This document shows positions 61,739 through 64,000 of a stretch of DNA of 64,000 bases, one piece after another. The DNA comes from CTSOIL-112 sp049291875 (GTDB lineage: Bacteria > Pseudomonadota > Gammaproteobacteria > Burkholderiales > Burkholderiaceae), in the NCBI GenBank assembly GCA_049291875.1, contig JBATQE010000064.1, positions 13,301 through 77,300 on the forward strand. Reading direction: 5' to 3'. Positions within the stretch are counted from its first letter, which is position 1. Every line of letters begins with the position of its first letter. Made by a program: the position numbers and the translations under genes. Below the pieces are notes generated by a model. It saw nothing but the letters and a program-made list of their open reading frames with translations. It did no database searches and was not told the origin of the DNA.

Positions 61739-63058
61739 TCATTCCTCATCCAAATGCGTTGAGGCATTGATGCGATGCAGGATTTTTTTCTGCAAGTACC
61801 AAATCAGCGCAGCTACCGGCAAAACGAGCAGCCCCATCACCGTGTATTTGTCGTCGCCATGCAGGAAAATCGCCAGCAGATAGCCCAGCACGCCGATGGC
61901 GTAGTAGGTCAGCGCGACGATGGAAATGCCTTCCACCGTTTTCTGCATTTTCAATTGCATTTTCGCGCTGTGGTTCATACCCGCGAGCATTTCGCTGTTT
62001 TGCAACTGCATGTGCACATTGATTTCGGTGCGCAGCAATTCGGCAATGCGATCAACGCGCTGGGAAATATCCTCCAGCCGCGCGCGCAAGGCGGAAAAAG
62101 TACGAATCGCCGGCCCCAAACGCCGCTCAACGAAGGTTTGCAGGCGTTGCAGACCGCCGAGTTTTTCCTCATTGAGTTTTTCGTAAGAGAATTTGACCAG
62201 CTCGTAGTAGGCTTGGCTGGCGGAAAAACGCGAGGACAATTGATTGCGGTGACTCTCGACCTGCTGCGCGATGGCGAGCAGATCGTTGAGCAAATCGTGT
62301 TGCTTTTCCGCCGAATCCGAATCGGCAATTTCATCCAAAATCCGCACCAGCCGCGCATCGGCCTGAGACAGGGTTTTGCTCACCGCGCGCGTCACATCCA
62401 GCGGTATCAGCGCCGTGATGCGGTAATTTTCCATCTCCAGCAGGCGCGTGACCACGCGCCCCGCATCCGCCGGATTGAGCGCATGACTGACCACCAAAAA
62501 GCGCGAGTAGCCCTGCGCGTCGAGCTTGAAATCCGAGTAGGCTTCGGCGCGGCGCCCCATAATCCATGAGCCGTAAATGGCTGCCGAGCCGTTGATGTCG
62601 CTAAATTGCGCACCAATGTGGCTGTTCGGAAGCTCCGTTGTCGGTTCGTCCGCACGGCTGCCATCCGCCGGATGGAGCAACAGATGAATGCGGGTTTTGA
62701 CCAATAAGTTCGGCTCCAATGCCTGCAACAAGCCATCCTCAATGATGCCCAGCGGGTTGTCGCCAAATAGTTCGGCCTCGGGGGAAATGGATTGCGCGAT
62801 GGTGAGCGTATCAAACTCGGTGTGCTGCTCAAAACGGATGTGATAGTTTTGGCAGGTGTATTCAAAAAACGTGTTTTGTTTATTGCTTGGATTCACGCCT
62901 TGGCGATTGGCCAGCGCTTTGGCCAAATCGAGCAGCGCGGAGGATTGCCGATCACCGCGCCAATACAGGATGTGCCCGACCGCACAAGGCACGGGCAAGC
63001 TCAAATACGGCCGTGCGTGGGTTTCCTGATACAGATTGGTGCGGTTGACTTCACTCAT
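61739..63058 (-). CDS. DUF3422 family membrane protein
   Basis: 439 aa. ETHARPYLSLPVP at the N-terminus, the YGSWIMGRRAEAYSDFKLD segment, a long coiled-coil-like region (RIAELLRTEINVHMQLQNSEMLAGMNHSAKMQLKMQKTVEG) and two C-terminal membrane helices are typical. Function is unknown; the cytoplasmic bulk is probably anchored at the C-terminus. ATG 63058 with AAGG upstream is preferred; ATG 63097 is the alternative. Convergent with the PLP enzyme gene. Confidence 0.85.
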   Translation of the reverse strand: MSEVNRTNLYQETHARPYLSLPVPCAVGHILYWRGDRQSSALLDLAKALANRQGVNPSNKQNTFFEYTCQNYHIRFEQHTEFDTLTIAQSISPEAELFGDNPLGIIEDGLLQALEPNLLVKTRIHLLLHPADGSRADEPTTELPNSHIGAQFSDINGSAAIYGSWIMGRRAEAYSDFKLDAQGYSRFLVVSHALNPADAGRVVTRLLEMENYRITALIPLDVTRAVSKTLSQADARLVRILDEIADSDSAEKQHDLLNDLLAIAQQVESHRNQLSSRFSASQAYYELVKFSYEKLNEEKLGGLQRLQTFVERRLGPAIRTFSALRARLEDISQRVDRIAELLRTEINVHMQLQNSEMLAGMNHSAKMQLKMQKTVEGISIVALTYYAIGVLGYLLAIFLHGDDKYTVMGLLVLPVAALIWYLQKKILHRINASTHLDEE

Positions 63059-63103
63059 GGTTTTGCCTTGTTCAATGGCCAATAGCCACTCGGTCATCGA
63101 CGC

Positions 63104-63754
63104 TTAAATTAAAAACGGATTATTCAGTCGCTCATGACCCAATGTAGACATCGCCCCATGACCGGAAATAAACTGCACATCGTCGCCCAAAGGCAACAGT
63201 TTGGTGTTGATCGCCGCGATCAGGTCGCCGTGATTGCCACCCGGAAAATCGGTACGACCAATCGAGCCTTTGAACAACACATCACCGACCCACGCCACAC
63301 GCATGCCATCATGAAAAAACACCACATGACCCGGCGTATGGCCGGGGCAATGCAATACCTGCAAACGCTGCGCGCCGATCTGTATTTCATCACCGTCCTG
63401 CAAATAACGCGTCGGCGCGAATGCTTTGGCCTCGCCAAAACCATAGGCACGCGCCCGCGCGGGCAAGTCGTCCAGCCAATACTGATCTGCCGAATGCGGC
63501 CCGATGATCGGCACAACCTGCCCTGTTGCCGATTGCAGAGCCGCCGCCAAGGCCGGCGCACCGGCAGCGTGATCCAAATGACCGTGCGTGAGCAAAATTT
63601 GCTCGACGTTCGCATTCATCTGCCGTACCGCCTGCATGATGGCGTCCACATCACCGCCCGGATCGACCACCGCAGCCGCATTCGTCTGCGTACACATGAT
63701 GATGGAGCAGTTTTGTGCAAACGGCGTCACGGGAATAATGTGAATTTTTAACAT
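63104..63754 (-). CDS. Metallo-beta-lactamase fold hydrolase (YcbL/GloB-like)
   Basis: 216 aa. Metal-binding motif LTHGHLDHAAG, further ligands in HCPGHTPGHV and WVGDVLFKGSIGRTDFPGG, ending ISGHGAMSTLGHER. Typical of type II glyoxalase-like or YcbL hydrolases that cleave glutathione thioesters or related compounds. ATG 63754 begins the conserved LKIHIIPVTPFAQNC; ATG 63778 is also possible and neither has a clear SD. Lies just upstream of the DUF3422 gene. Confidence 0.88.
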   Translation of the reverse strand: MLKIHIIPVTPFAQNCSIIMCTQTNAAAVVDPGGDVDAIMQAVRQMNANVEQILLTHGHLDHAAGAPALAAALQSATGQVVPIIGPHSADQYWLDDLPARARAYGFGEAKAFAPTRYLQDGDEIQIGAQRLQVLHCPGHTPGHVVFFHDGMRVAWVGDVLFKGSIGRTDFPGGNHGDLIAAINTKLLPLGDDVQFISGHGAMSTLGHERLNNPFLI

Positions 63755-63828
63755 AGGCTGAGGGTCGGGTCTATTCATTTCAAATGGATGATTGAATCAA
63801 AAATTTTTATGTTTTCAGGCGTTTATGC

Positions 63829-63856
63829 TTTAAGGAAGTACGGAATAACCCCTACC
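63829..63856 (-). repeat. 28-bp repeat upstream of metallo-hydrolase
   Basis: On the minus strand GGTAGGGGTTATTCCG, one base, ACTTCCTTAAA; 27 of 28 bases match 46664-46691. In both places the element points toward the downstream gene. Confidence 0.6.
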
Positions 63857-64000
63857 GTCTGCGCTGGTTGATTGGCGTGATGAGTAACGAGGCGTGGCGC
63901 GCAGTCTATGGTCATTCCCTAGACAAGCGTCACAACAAAGTTAATCACGCGCCCATCGCCAGCCCTTCGGGTTCTGGCAAAAAACACCCAGAACTTTGTT
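63857..64000. repeat. Unresolved palindromic region at right edge
   Basis: AACAAAGTT at 63933-63941 and AACTTTGTT at 63992-64000 are inverted; between them GCCAG and CTGGC with CC/GG form a small hairpin. One frame stays open on the plus strand to the edge but has no recognised similarity. It may be the end of a repeat or mobile element cut by the window. Confidence 0.4.

Noticed and set aside
63796..64000. Open frame running off the right edge considered as a gene
   Set aside because: No similarity, no SD and a palindromic composition; it cannot be supported without more sequence.

Overview
The window reads as a chromosomal segment of a betaproteobacterium, probably order Burkholderiales. 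The evidence is: the gyrA-serC-pheA-tyrA-aroA cluster divergent from ompA-ubiG, the metX-metW pair, three tandem Gram-negative porins sharing one signal peptide, a FadN-type 3-hydroxyacyl-CoA dehydrogenase, a DUF3422 protein and a Burkholderiales-sized topoisomerase III. Base composition is moderately GC-rich by eye, with a few clearly AT-rich patches. I see no rRNA, tRNA, CRISPR array or complete insertion sequence. Genes are dense and most look intact.

Layout. 0-4 kb: glycosyltransferase-like protein (cut by the left edge), DUF2272 protein, metW and metX, with a structured metX leader that resembles a SAM-II riboswitch followed by a terminator-like hairpin. 4-12.7 kb: fatty-acid beta-oxidation (crotonase, hydrolase, thiolase, FadN, acyl-CoA dehydrogenase, TetR regulator). 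A palindrome of the form CGAACGnnCGT occurs at three upstream positions and suggests one TetR regulon. 12.9-14.2 kb: acyltransferase and a small phosphatase-like protein. 14.4-18.3 kb: three tandem porins. 18.7-29.5 kb: ubiG and ompA, then gyrA and the serine/aromatic amino-acid genes. That operon carries two extra genes: an AT-rich DUF2971-like ORF seamlessly between serC and pheA, and a YhhY/AaaT-like acetyltransferase between pheA and tyrA. 29.7-33.2 kb: yaeQ, a Sco1 lipoprotein, a BioC-like protein, comF and trmL. 33.2-38.4 kb: nadC, nadA and (opposite strand) nadB, separated by a REP-associated tyrosine transposase (RAYT) flanked by two inverted REP hairpins and by an AT-rich secreted protein gene. 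38.5-46.5 kb: HIT protein, argB, a periplasmic unknown, topB, a TSUP permease, mnmE and an NAD(P)-binding protein. 46.7-51.8 kb: creBCD with a candidate CreB box before creD, then a WYL regulator paired with a GST. 51.9-56 kb: MITE-like repeat, glpQ, aqpZ, fadL. 56-64 kb: a large PLP decarboxylase, a three-gene operon for exported redox/PLP proteins, DUF3422 and metallo-hydrolase genes, and unresolved repeats at the right edge.

How the genes work together: fatty acids enter through FadL and pass through acyl-CoA dehydrogenase, FadN and thiolase under likely TetR control. NadB, NadA and NadC make up de novo NAD synthesis. SerC, PheA, TyrA and AroA link serine to aromatic amino acids. The most unusual items are the metX leader, the RAYT/REP unit, the alien gene inside the aromatic operon, GyrA with Met83/Asn87, a topoisomerase III ending in an SSB-like tip, and the exported cytochrome/FAD oxidase/PLP-enzyme operon.
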